A DNA stretch of 46,639 nucleotides from Clostridium sp. (GTDB taxonomy: Bacteria > Bacillota > Clostridia > Lachnospirales > Lachnospiraceae). Of this stretch, positions 23,219 through 32,188 are shown in pieces. The stretch's first letter is position 1. Each line of letters opens with the position of its first letter. The stretch is from contig JAGZZT010000024.1 of the NCBI GenBank assembly GCA_018377235.1, positions 1 through 46,639 on the forward strand, read 5' to 3'. Position numbers and translations under genes: made by a program. Below the pieces are notes generated by a model. It worked only from the letters and a program-made list of their open reading frames with translations. It searched no databases and was not told the DNA's origin.

Positions 23219-25394
23219 CGTAGATGTGGTGAGAATCCGCGAAAATTCCATACAGCTGAACGGATGGGCCATTGGGAAAACTCCCGAGGCCTCCATTTCC
23301 TATGATGTGGAGGATGAACATCATAAGCATCTGGAACACAAGTGCGTGGCTACCAGAAGAGACGATGTCAGCCAGATTTATTTTGGAAGTGTGATTGACA
23401 GAGAGTTTGGCTTTGACATTCAGTTTCCTTATGAGAGGGGAAAGGACTACTATCTGGTAATCCGCGGCGAAGGACGCAGAATCCGGGTTAAGTATAATGA
23501 AGACCTGATTGCCAGACGCAGCAGCGTCGCCCACAAGAAAATGCAGAAAATCCGGGATCTGATGAACATGGAAACTGTCCGGGTAGCCTACGATTTCTGG
23601 AAGGAGAATGGTCTGAAAGCTCTGATTAAGAAGTCAAAGCATAAGATTCAGGGGATTGACAATGACTATGATTATGCTGAGTGGTATGATCTGACAAAGC
23701 CCACAGAGGAGGAGCTGGCAGCTCAGAGGACGGCAGTGTTTGAGTACATGCCGAAGCTGTCCATTGTGATTCCGGCCTACAAGACGCCGGAGCGGTATTT
23801 AAAAGAAATGCTCAACTCCATTCTGGCTCAGACCTACGAAAACTGGGAGATCTGCATTGCAGACGGAAGTCCGGCGGGAGAGAGCAGCGAGCGGGTGTTA
23901 AAACGCTACGCAGAGCAGGATCGCCGGTTTAAATATGTAATTCTGGGAGAAAACAAGGGGATTTCCGGCAATACAAACGCAGCCATGGATATGGCAGCAG
24001 GAGATTTTATTGTACTGGCGGATCACGATGATACGCTTCCTCCTCATGCCCTTTATGAGGTGGTGAAGGCTATCAACGATCATCCGGGGGCAGATGTGAT
24101 CTATTCTGACGAGGACAAGATGGATATGGACGGCGGGGCGCTGTTTGATCCTCACTTTAAGCCGGACTTCAATATTGATCTGCTTCGAAGCGTCAATTAT
24201 ATCTGCCATCTGTTTGTTGTCAGCCACGATCTGGCAGCCAGAACAGGCGGTTTTCGTCAGGAATTCGACGGAGCCCAGGATTACGATTTCATTTTCCGGT
24301 GCGTGGAGGCAGCGGGACAGGTGTACCACATTCCCAAGGTGCTCTACCACTGGCGCTGTCATCAGAACTCCACGGCCAGCAATCCGGAGAGCAAGCTTTA
24401 TGCCTTTGAGGCAGGCTCAAGGGCGATTATGGCTCACTATGAGCGTGTGGGAATCCAGGCAGAACGTGTGGAAAAAGGCGTGGACTATGGCATTTACCAC
24501 TCTATTTACAGGATTCAGGGAGAGCCTCTGGTGTCCGTGATTATACCGAACAAGGATCACAGACAGGATCTGGATCTCTGCATTCGTTCTATTATGGAGA
24601 AGGCTTCCTACAGGAATCTGGAGTTTGTGGTTGTGGAGAATAACAGCCAGGATCCGGAGACTTTTGCCTACTATGAGACTCTTCAGAAGGAATTTTCAAA
24701 CGTCCAGGTAGTGAGATGGGAGAGAGAGTTTAACTATTCCGCTATTAACAATTTCGGCGTGACCTTCGCAAAAGGAGAATATCTGCTGTTTTTAAATAAT
24801 GATACAGAGCCCATTGAGCCGCGGTTTATTGAGGAAATGCTGGGATTGTGCCAGAGAGACGACGTGGGTATTGTGGGAGCCCGGCTGCTGTACCAGGACG
24901 ATACCATTCAGCACGCTGGCGTAGTAGTAGGCTTCGGCGGCATTGCCGGACACACTTTTATCGGACTTCACAAGGCGGAGAACAGCTATTTCCACCGGGC
25001 CATGAGCACTCAGGATTACAGCGCTGTGACAGCCGCCTGCATGATGAGCAAGAAAAGCCTGTTCGAGGAAGTTGGAGGCTTTACAGAGGAACTGGCAGTG
25101 GCCTTTAATGACATCGATTACTGCATGAAGGTGAGAGCTGCCGGAAAGCTGGTGGTTTATAATCCATATGCTCTTTTATATCACTATGAGTCTAAATCCA
25201 GAGGACTGGAGGATACGCCGGAAAAGATTGCCCGGTTCAACCGGGAGATCAAGATTTTTTCAGAGCGCTGGCCGGAGATCCTGGAACAGGGAGATCCCTA
25301 CTATAACCCAAACCTGACTCTCAGAAAGTCCAATTTTGCTCTTCGGGATCTGAAGAAAGAGGGCATTGGAGAGCCATACAGGCTGGAGGTCTAA
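23208..25394 (+). CDS. Bifunctional GT2 glycosyltransferase with N-terminal beta domain
   Basis: 728 residues. The first 120 residues form a beta-rich module (FNVDVVRIRENSIQLNGWAI) often found ahead of Firmicute GT2 enzymes and probably used for substrate or scaffold binding. Two GT-A domains follow: the first from about 183 (LSIVIPAYKTP, with ADHDDT and SDEDKM), the second from about 441 (VSVIIPNKDHRQD, with FLNNDTEP). Two catalytic domains suggest addition of two sugars or processive action on the cytoplasmic face. The start overlaps the end of the previous gene. No membrane span is seen. Confidence 0.88.
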   Translation: MKFNVDVVRIRENSIQLNGWAIGKTPEASISYDVEDEHHKHLEHKCVATRRDDVSQIYFGSVIDREFGFDIQFPYERGKDYYLVIRGEGRRIRVKYNEDLIARRSSVAHKKMQKIRDLMNMETVRVAYDFWKENGLKALIKKSKHKIQGIDNDYDYAEWYDLTKPTEEELAAQRTAVFEYMPKLSIVIPAYKTPERYLKEMLNSILAQTYENWEICIADGSPAGESSERVLKRYAEQDRRFKYVILGENKGISGNTNAAMDMAAGDFIVLADHDDTLPPHALYEVVKAINDHPGADVIYSDEDKMDMDGGALFDPHFKPDFNIDLLRSVNYICHLFVVSHDLAARTGGFRQEFDGAQDYDFIFRCVEAAGQVYHIPKVLYHWRCHQNSTASNPESKLYAFEAGSRAIMAHYERVGIQAERVEKGVDYGIYHSIYRIQGEPLVSVIIPNKDHRQDLDLCIRSIMEKASYRNLEFVVVENNSQDPETFAYYETLQKEFSNVQVVRWEREFNYSAINNFGVTFAKGEYLLFLNNDTEPIEPRFIEEMLGLCQRDDVGIVGARLLYQDDTIQHAGVVVGFGGIAGHTFIGLHKAENSYFHRAMSTQDYSAVTAACMMSKKSLFEEVGGFTEELAVAFNDIDYCMKVRAAGKLVVYNPYALLYHYESKSRGLEDTPEKIARFNREIKIFSERWPEILEQGDPYYNPNLTLRKSNFALRDLKKEGIGEPYRLEV

Positions 25395-25433
25395 GGCCTG
25401 AAGAAAAAGGCCTGGAAAATAAGAGGAAGAGAT

Positions 25434-26429
25434 ATGACTGCGACTGTAACTGTGATTATCCCTAATTATAACGGGATGAAATTTCTGGAGACTTGTCTTG
25501 AGTCCCTGAGAACTCAGACCTACAGAAACTTTAAGATTCTGGTAGTGGACAACGGATCCAGCGATGGAAGCAAGGAATGGCTGAAGAATCAGAGCGTCGA
25601 CACAATTTTTCTGGAGGAGAACACTGGTTTTTCCGGGGCAGTGAACATTGGAATCAAGGCGGCTGACACGCCCTATGTGATTTTATTAAATAATGATACA
25701 AGGGCAGACGAGTATTATGTGGCGGAGATGGTGAAGACGATAGAACGATCACCGAAAATTTTTTCTGTCAGCAGCAGGATGATTCAGATGTACCATCCTG
25801 AGTTGATGGATGACGCGGGAGATATGTACTGTCTGCTGGGATGGGCTTATCAGAGAGGCATTGGACAGAGTGTGAAGAAATACAGCCGTTCCAGGCGGGT
25901 ATTTTCCGCCTGTGCTGGAGCCGCTATCTACCGCAGGGAGGTATTTGAACAGATCGGCTATTTTGACGAGATGCATTTCGCCTATCTGGAGGATTTAGAC
26001 GTAGGCTACCGGGCCAGAATTTACGGCTATGACAATGTGTACTGTCCGGCTGCCGTGGTTTACCATGTGGGCAGCGGAACCAGCGGATCCAAGTACAATT
26101 CGTTTAAAGTAAAGCTGGCGGCCAGAAACAGCGTATATTTGAATTACAAAAATATGCCGCTTCCCCAGCTGATATTAAATGCAGTCCCCCTTGCGCTGGG
26201 CATGGCGGTGAAGCGGGGATTTTTTAAGAAAATCGGTTTTGAAAAGGAATATATGGAAGGCCTGAAAGAGGGATTTTCTACAGTAAAAAACTGCAGAAAG
26301 GTGACCTACCGCAGAGAACATTTGAAAAATTATCTTCAGATTGAACTGGAACTCATAGCGGGCCTTTTTATCTATACATGGGAATTTGCATCCAGAAAGC
26401 TGTCTGGCAGAAAAGAGTCAAAAGGCTGA
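25434..26429 (+). CDS. GT2 glycosyltransferase (rhamnosyltransferase-like)
   Basis: 331 residues. The GT-A start TVTVIIPNYNGMKFLETC, the acceptor-side LLNNDTRAD metal motif and FDEMHFAYLEDLDVGYRAR (catalytic base region) match the WbbL-type rhamnosyltransferase branch, though the sugar cannot be told from sequence. The C-terminus contains a hydrophobic patch and a membrane-associated basic helix. GAGGAAGAG precedes the ATG. It is fifth in the operon, 39 nt after the bifunctional transferase. Confidence 0.87.
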   Translation: MTATVTVIIPNYNGMKFLETCLESLRTQTYRNFKILVVDNGSSDGSKEWLKNQSVDTIFLEENTGFSGAVNIGIKAADTPYVILLNNDTRADEYYVAEMVKTIERSPKIFSVSSRMIQMYHPELMDDAGDMYCLLGWAYQRGIGQSVKKYSRSRRVFSACAGAAIYRREVFEQIGYFDEMHFAYLEDLDVGYRARIYGYDNVYCPAAVVYHVGSGTSGSKYNSFKVKLAARNSVYLNYKNMPLPQLILNAVPLALGMAVKRGFFKKIGFEKEYMEGLKEGFSTVKNCRKVTYRREHLKNYLQIELELIAGLFIYTWEFASRKLSGRKESKG

Positions 26430-26466
26430 TGAAGGATGCAGCTGAGTCAGTTTCAAGTACAAGGGG

Positions 26467-28677
26467 ATGATGAATCAAATGAATTATGATGGAGATGACG
26501 AGTTAGAGCGTATGCGGCAGAGACGTCAAATGAGACGGGACAGCCGTCAGAATCAGGATCGCTTCAGCTATGAAGACGAGCGCTTCAGAGAAGCGAGAGG
26601 TTCCCGCAGGGATTCCGGATTTGAGGAGGAATACCAGCGGGACGCAGGATTCAGCCGGGAAGCCGGCTATGAAAGAGGAAGCCGGGCGCGCCGGGGGGAA
26701 GATCTGCGAAGAAACAGCAGACAGGCTTCCGGGAGAGCTGGAGAACGGCCGGAGCGTCAGGTGAGAGAGGAAGAGAGAGCCAGAGTGCGTCAGGACGGCG
26801 TCAGAAGCTCTCAGAACCGTCAGGCCAGAACAAGAGACAGAGAGAGGGAAGCATCAGGAAGCCCTTCTTTCCGTTCCAGTTACAGCGGCCCTAAAAACAG
26901 CCATGGAGGCGGTCAAAGGAGAAACCAGAGGGGAGGCCGAAAAGGCGGTTCCCAGATGGATCGGAGAAAGAAAATTCTTCTAATCGCAGGAGGCGTTATA
27001 CTGGCGCTCGTCCTGTTTGCAGCAGCAGCTTTTGCCTATGTGAATCACAAGCTGTTCGGAAATATGGCAAGTGTGGATTTTGATACGAAAAAGGTGGAAA
27101 ACCTGGATCTGAGCGAAGAGCAGCTGGCTCAGATGAAAGGCCACTGGATGATTGCCTGTTTCGGAGTGGATTCCCGCGAAAAGGGCGGCGAGATGAACGT
27201 AGGAAAGGGAGCTAACGCTGATGTAAACATGATATGCAGCGTGGATCTGGAGTCAGGAGAGATCAAACTGGTTTCTGTCTTCCGCGATACTTATCTGAAT
27301 ATCAGCGACAAAAATTCTTATAATAAGATTAACGCAGCCTATGCTATCGGAGGTCCGGAGCAGGCGGTAGCAGCTTTGAACAAGAATCTGGATTTGAATA
27401 TTACTCAGTACGCGACCTTCAACTGGAAGGCAGTGGCAGACGCCATCAACATTCTGGGAGGCGTGGATATTGAGCTGAGCGAAAACGAGCGTTCCTGGAT
27501 CAACGCCTATATTACGGAGACGGTAAAGGAGACAGGAATTGGTTCCCACCAGATTCAGAAGGCGGGACTGGTCCACATGGACGGCGTGCAGGCCGTGGCC
27601 TACGGAAGAATCCGCTACGGCGACACAGACTACGCCCGTACCGAGCGCCAGAGAATTGTTCTCCAGGCAGCCTTTGACAAGGTGAAGACAGCAGACTGGG
27701 CAACCGTTAACAATGTCATTCAGACAGTAATGCCTCAGCTGGCCACTAATATCGACATGGCAGATTTGATTCCATTAGCCAGACAGCTGGCTAATTTCCA
27801 TATCGGAGATACCAAGGGATTCCCGATGGCCAGAGGCGAGGCAAGCGTTGGAAAGAACGGAGACTGCGTCATTCCTCAGACACTTGCTTCCAATGTATCT
27901 GAACTTCACCAGTTCCTTTTCGGAACAGAGAATTATCAGCCGTCCTCCAAGGTGCAGTCCTACAGCGCTCATATTTCTGAGGCAACCGGCATGTACAAGG
28001 AAGGAAAATCAATTGACCATGTGCCGGTAGATCAGGGGTTGAACGCAAGCTCCTATGTAAAGGCGAAACAGAAGCGGGCGGCTGAGAAGGCTGCCGCAGA
28101 GCAGAGAGCTAAGGAAGAGGCCGAGGCTGCCGCCAAGAAGGATGAAACCCAGGAGGCAGACAAGGCGGAGACTCAGGAGGAGACCAAGGATTACTTCGGC
28201 AACTGGGACGAGGAAGACTGGGATGAAGAGGACTGGGAAGATTTCTGGGATGGCGAGGACTGGTATGAGGACTGGGGAGATGATGGAATCCCCAGTGACG
28301 GCGGAGCCACAGGTCCTGGAGCCGATACCTCAGGTCCGGCAGGCGGATCCGGAAGCCAGGGGAATTCTAATTCTGGAACAAATGGAAGCTCAAAACCAGG
28401 AAGTACACCTCAGGAGACGGCGGGCAGTCCTTCTGGAAATGGAAGCAGCTCTGGCAAGAACCAGGGCAGCAGCGAGAGCAAACCTTCTTCTGGGGAAAGC
28501 ACAAAGGAAACTTCTTCTGCCCAGGAGAGCCAGGCTGTAACTCCGATTTCTCCACAGGGAGGCAATACATCCGGAGAGCAAAACAGGAATCAGGAGTCAC
28601 AGTCTCAGAATCCTTCAAATACCAATCAGGAGGCAGCAGGGTCAGGAAACGCCGGCCCTGCCGGCCCTGCTGCTTAA
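26467..28677 (+). CDS. LCP-family (LytR-CpsA-Psr) glycopolymer ligase with long disordered tails
   Basis: Transfers undecaprenyl-diphosphate-linked glycopolymers to peptidoglycan at the outer membrane face. The 736 residues divide into a cytoplasmic tail of about 165 residues, extremely rich in Arg, Glu and Ser; a single span (about 170-190); and the LCP domain (about 220-500), with GVDSRE, VFRDTYLNISDKNSYNKINA and QAVAYGRIRYGDTDYARTER carrying the conserved Asp and Arg residues that bind diphosphate. A C-terminal tail from 530 follows, first Ala/Lys/Glu, then an acidic Trp-rich block (about 578-605, WDEED repeats), then Ser/Gly/Gln/Asn low complexity. The tails are unusual in length. ATG ATG at 26467 follows AAGGGG; Met2 or Met5 could also be used. 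Confidence 0.9.
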   Translation: MMNQMNYDGDDELERMRQRRQMRRDSRQNQDRFSYEDERFREARGSRRDSGFEEEYQRDAGFSREAGYERGSRARRGEDLRRNSRQASGRAGERPERQVREEERARVRQDGVRSSQNRQARTRDREREASGSPSFRSSYSGPKNSHGGGQRRNQRGGRKGGSQMDRRKKILLIAGGVILALVLFAAAAFAYVNHKLFGNMASVDFDTKKVENLDLSEEQLAQMKGHWMIACFGVDSREKGGEMNVGKGANADVNMICSVDLESGEIKLVSVFRDTYLNISDKNSYNKINAAYAIGGPEQAVAALNKNLDLNITQYATFNWKAVADAINILGGVDIELSENERSWINAYITETVKETGIGSHQIQKAGLVHMDGVQAVAYGRIRYGDTDYARTERQRIVLQAAFDKVKTADWATVNNVIQTVMPQLATNIDMADLIPLARQLANFHIGDTKGFPMARGEASVGKNGDCVIPQTLASNVSELHQFLFGTENYQPSSKVQSYSAHISEATGMYKEGKSIDHVPVDQGLNASSYVKAKQKRAAEKAAAEQRAKEEAEAAAKKDETQEADKAETQEETKDYFGNWDEEDWDEEDWEDFWDGEDWYEDWGDDGIPSDGGATGPGADTSGPAGGSGSQGNSNSGTNGSSKPGSTPQETAGSPSGNGSSSGKNQGSSESKPSSGESTKETSSAQESQAVTPISPQGGNTSGEQNRNQESQSQNPSNTNQEAAGSGNAGPAGPAA

Positions 28678-28723
28678 TCTTTCCGAGGAATGGATGTATG
28701 GCAGCAGAATCAGGTGAGATACT

Positions 28724-30142
28724 ATGATAAAAGATAATCAGAAACGGCTGAACCGTTTCCATGTAGTGCTAGATGCGTTTGTGATATTGGCTTCCTACTG
28801 GCTGGCCTGGTTTGTGATCATGGTTATGAGCCCTAAGGCAACTGTTCACAACAGACAGGCCATGGCGGAGGTGTACATTCTGGCCGCTGTGCTGATTGTG
28901 CCTCTGTATCTGATCCTGTACGCCTTTTTTCACCTGTATACGCCGAAGCGTGTACAGGGAAGGCGGACAGAGCTGGGAAATATCATTAAGGCCAACACTA
29001 TTGGTATTCTGGCGATTGCCTTGGTCCTTTTCCTGAATGCCAAGAATGACTACGTCATCAACTTTTCCCGCTGGATGGTTGGCTGTTTTTATGTATTTAA
29101 TATTATCCTGGAATTTCTGGAGCGGAATTTTATCCGCCGGACCCTGCGATCCATGCGCTCGAAAGGCTACAATCAGAAGCATATACTTCTGGTGGGTTAC
29201 AGCCGGGCGGCAGAGGGATTTATTGACAGGGTGAATATGAACCCAGAGTGGGGCTACCAGGTTAGAGGAATTCTCGATGATCATGAAGAGTGGGGAAAAG
29301 AGTACAAGGGAGTCCGGGTGATTGGAAAAACAGGAGAGCTGGAGGCGATTCTGGAGCTGAATACTCTGGATGAGATCGCCATTACTCTGGGACTTCAGGA
29401 GTATGGAAAGCTGGAGAATATTGTGGCTGCATGCGAAAAGTCAGGAGTCCACACAAAGTTTATACCAGATTATAACAACATGATTCCCACACTCCCCTAT
29501 ATGGAGGATCTGCAGGGACTTCCTGTGATCCATATCCGGCATGTTCCGCTTACCAGTCTGACTAACGCTACGATGAAGCGGATGATTGACATATTCGGAG
29601 CCTTGGTGGCTGTTGTTCTGTTTTCTCCGGTGATGCTGGGGACAGCCGCGGCCATTAAGCTCACATCCAAGGGGCCGGTGATTTTCAGCCAGGAGCGGGT
29701 AGGCCTTCACAATAAGCCGTTTAAAATGTATAAGTTTCGCTCCATGGAGGTACAGGCGCCGTCCCAGGAGAAGAGTAAGTGGACAACACCGGGAGATCCC
29801 AGAGTGACTCCAGTGGGAAGATTTATCAGAAAGACAAGCATTGACGAGATGCCGCAGTTTTTCAATGTATTGAAGGGCGATATGAGCCTGGTAGGCCCAA
29901 GGCCGGAGCGGCCCTTTTTCGTGGAAAAGTTCAAGGAAGAGATTCCTCGCTACATGGTGAAGCACCAGGTAAGGCCGGGACTGACAGGCTGGGCTCAGGT
30001 CAACGGCTATCGGGGAGATACATCCATTGTAAAGAGGATTGAACATGATCTGTACTATATTGAAAACTGGACATTAGGATTTGACTTTAAAATTCTGTTT
30101 CTGACGATTTTTAAAGGATTTATCAACAAGAATGCGTACTAG
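28724..30142 (+). CDS. Polyprenyl-phosphate sugar-1-phosphate transferase (priming enzyme, WcaJ/CpsE type)
   Basis: Starts glycan assembly by moving a sugar-1-phosphate from a nucleotide sugar to undecaprenyl phosphate. 472 residues: four N-terminal spans (about 10-125), a CoA-binding-like Rossmann domain (about 140-250), a re-entrant membrane helix at about 284-310, and the bac_transf domain with FKMYKFRSM, TSIDEMPQFFNVLKGDMS (catalytic Asp-Glu), LVGPRPERPFF and VRPGLTGWAQVNG. All catalytic segments are intact. It lies between the two LCP genes, which pair the first and last steps of assembly in one operon. Confidence 0.93.
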   Translation: MIKDNQKRLNRFHVVLDAFVILASYWLAWFVIMVMSPKATVHNRQAMAEVYILAAVLIVPLYLILYAFFHLYTPKRVQGRRTELGNIIKANTIGILAIALVLFLNAKNDYVINFSRWMVGCFYVFNIILEFLERNFIRRTLRSMRSKGYNQKHILLVGYSRAAEGFIDRVNMNPEWGYQVRGILDDHEEWGKEYKGVRVIGKTGELEAILELNTLDEIAITLGLQEYGKLENIVAACEKSGVHTKFIPDYNNMIPTLPYMEDLQGLPVIHIRHVPLTSLTNATMKRMIDIFGALVAVVLFSPVMLGTAAAIKLTSKGPVIFSQERVGLHNKPFKMYKFRSMEVQAPSQEKSKWTTPGDPRVTPVGRFIRKTSIDEMPQFFNVLKGDMSLVGPRPERPFFVEKFKEEIPRYMVKHQVRPGLTGWAQVNGYRGDTSIVKRIEHDLYYIENWTLGFDFKILFLTIFKGFINKNAY

Positions 30143-30156
30143 AATGAGGAAGCTAC

Positions 30157-32004
30157 ATGAGGTATGAGGATGAAATCGATCGTTCCAGGCGCCGGCAGAG
30201 CCGGGGCAGGGAGACGGTCAAGCGTTCGGGCAATAGAAATCCAGCGCCGAACCGGCAAAGGGAGCTGACGCTGATCACGGATTCCTTTAAGGAGGACGCA
30301 AAGCGGCGGAGCGGAAGGGCGGAGGGAACCTACGGAGGCTCCCAGAAGTCTTCTTCCAGAAAGAAAACTTCTAAAAAAGAAGAAAAAAACAGAAAGGCAG
30401 CCGTCCAGGGGCATAATCAGTCCTACCGCGCGTCAGCCAAAAAGAAGGCGAAAAAGAAGAGGAGAAAGATAGCCATGGCAGCTCTGTGGATCGTCTTTCT
30501 TCTGGGAACAGCTGTTTTTGCAGGCTACAAATACCTTGATATTAAGTGGAAAGGGCTGACTCAGCGGGATGAAAACTGGAATCCAGCGGATATGATTAAC
30601 CTGGATATTTCTGAGGAAAAGCAGGAACAGATGGAGGGTTACTGGACCATTGCCGTTTTTGGGCTGGACAGCCGGAATGGCTCTGTGGGAAAAGGAAACA
30701 ACTCAGACGTTAATATTATCTGCAACCTGGATCTGGCTACAGGGGAGATTCGGATGGCTTCCATTTACCGCGACACATATTTGAATGTCAGCGATAAAAA
30801 CAGCTACAATAAGATTAACTCCGCCTTCCTTCAGGGAGGTCCCACTCAGGCGGTAAAGGCTCTGAATAAAAACCTGGATTTGGAAATTGACGATTACGCT
30901 GTGTTTAACTGGAAAGCGGTGGCCGAGGCTATCAATATCCTGGGCGGTGTGGATATTGAGATTACCAAAAAGGAGTTTTACTATATCAACGCCTTCATCA
31001 CAGAGACAGTAAAGGCTACGGGAATTCCGTCTACACAGCTGAAGAAGGCTGGCATGAACCATCTGGATGGCGTCCAGGCAGTGGCTTATGGCCGTCTGCG
31101 GCTTATGGACACAGATTATGAGAGAACAGCCAGACAGAGAAAAGTCATTTCCCTGGCTTTTGAGAAAGCAAAGCAGGCAGACTGGGCAACTCTCAATAAT
31201 GTTATTCAGACACTTCTGGTAACGGAGCAGGATGTGGACACCAGCATTGATTTAGATGATGTGATCAGGATGGGCCGCGGCATTACAAAGCTCCACATGG
31301 GAGAGTCCTATGGCTTCCCGGAGGATCGAAAGGAAGGAAGAGTAGGAAGCAAGGGAGACTGCGTCATTCCGAATACACTGGAGAGCAATGTGGTAAAACT
31401 TCACAGCTTCCTGTTTGGGGATGAGAATTATGAACCATCTTCACAGGTGAAAAATATCAGCAGCAAGATTGCTTCCGACTGTGGAGCCGGCGGTAAGAGG
31501 GAAACATCGAAGCCTGCGAAGGAGCCGGAGACAGCGGCTGCCTCTACAGAGGAACTTAACAGCACGGAGCAGACGGGAGTTCATGGGGAGACCTGGCCAA
31601 GCCATGAATATCCATGGGAGTCAGAGACAGACGACGGAGCTGTAGGACCTGGAAAGGCTACCAAACCTCATGAAACTGGAAGCAGTGCGTATCCGGGAGA
31701 AACACATCCTGGATGGGAGACGAATCCAAGCGGAGAATCGAGTCCAGGCAGGGAGACATCAGCGCCAGGAGAGAGTCAGAGCAGTCCAGTCCATCATCCG
31801 ACAGAGTCTGTGCAGGAGAGCAGTTCAGGCATCATTATCTATCCTGGGGATGGAGAGACGCAGAGCGGGATTCAGAAACCTGAAACAGAGCCAACCAGTG
31901 CGCCTGGAAGCCAGGGCCCTGGAGGACAGAGTCCCGGTCAGTACACAGATACAGGAGTGATTTTAAATCCCGGATCCATAAATAGCGGGCAGACGATTCA
32001 ATAA
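30157..32004 (+). CDS. Second LCP-family glycopolymer ligase
   Basis: 615 residues. A Lys/Arg-rich cytoplasmic tail (1-104), one span (about 106-126), the LCP domain (about 150-440) with GLDSRNGSVGKG, IYRDTYLNVSDKNSYNKINS and AVAYGRLRLMDTDYERTARQ, and a Gly/Ser/Pro/Glu-rich C-terminal tail of about 150 residues. It is paralogous to the LCP gene two positions upstream: the core is strongly similar, the tails differ. It starts 14 nt after the priming transferase and ends the operon at a perfect terminator. Having two ligases could mean two acceptors or two glycans. Confidence 0.9.
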   Translation: MRYEDEIDRSRRRQSRGRETVKRSGNRNPAPNRQRELTLITDSFKEDAKRRSGRAEGTYGGSQKSSSRKKTSKKEEKNRKAAVQGHNQSYRASAKKKAKKKRRKIAMAALWIVFLLGTAVFAGYKYLDIKWKGLTQRDENWNPADMINLDISEEKQEQMEGYWTIAVFGLDSRNGSVGKGNNSDVNIICNLDLATGEIRMASIYRDTYLNVSDKNSYNKINSAFLQGGPTQAVKALNKNLDLEIDDYAVFNWKAVAEAINILGGVDIEITKKEFYYINAFITETVKATGIPSTQLKKAGMNHLDGVQAVAYGRLRLMDTDYERTARQRKVISLAFEKAKQADWATLNNVIQTLLVTEQDVDTSIDLDDVIRMGRGITKLHMGESYGFPEDRKEGRVGSKGDCVIPNTLESNVVKLHSFLFGDENYEPSSQVKNISSKIASDCGAGGKRETSKPAKEPETAAASTEELNSTEQTGVHGETWPSHEYPWESETDDGAVGPGKATKPHETGSSAYPGETHPGWETNPSGESSPGRETSAPGESQSSPVHHPTESVQESSSGIIIYPGDGETQSGIQKPETEPTSAPGSQGPGGQSPGQYTDTGVILNPGSINSGQTIQ

Positions 32005-32012
32005 ACAAGCAC

Positions 32013-32056
32013 AATGCGCTGCAGGAGTTTTGTCCTGCAGCGCATTCTTTATTTTT
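32013..32056 (+). terminator. Terminator of the glycan operon
   Basis: A perfect 14-bp stem, AATGCGCTGCAGGA (32013-32026) and its complement (32033-32046), with a 6-nt loop, followed by CTTTATTTTT. It begins 9 nt after the stop codon of the second LCP gene. Confidence 0.93.
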
Positions 32057-32087
32057 AGGATAAAATGCCATATTTCTGATTTTCTGC

Positions 32088-32118
32088 TTGACCTTATACC
32101 TGGTATAAGGCGTATGAT
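32088..32118 (+). promoter_or_regulatory. MerR-type promoter with palindromic operator
   Basis: TTGACC (32088-32093) and TATGAT (32113-32118) are 19 bp apart. That is longer than normal and characteristic of promoters that MerR-family proteins activate by twisting the DNA. The spacer holds a perfect 9-1-9 palindrome, CCTTATACCTGGTATAAGG (32092-32110). The gene downstream encodes a MerR-type protein, so this is very probably its autoregulatory site. Confidence 0.75.
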
Positions 32119-32188
32119 ACAGGCAGGAACAGAAAATACCAATGAAAAATCACGAAATAAGAAGCGGATCTGTGGGGAGGAGGACAGC

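Noticed and set aside
27000..32000. Long open frames opposite the LCP, glycosyltransferase and mfd genes
   Set aside because: They are antisense readings of GC-balanced coding sequence, without ribosome sites or recognisable domains.
32030..32188. Upstream extension of the MerR-type coding sequence
   Set aside because: The open frame crosses the terminator and the palindromic promoter; ATG 32189 has a strong ribosome site and begins the HTH domain.
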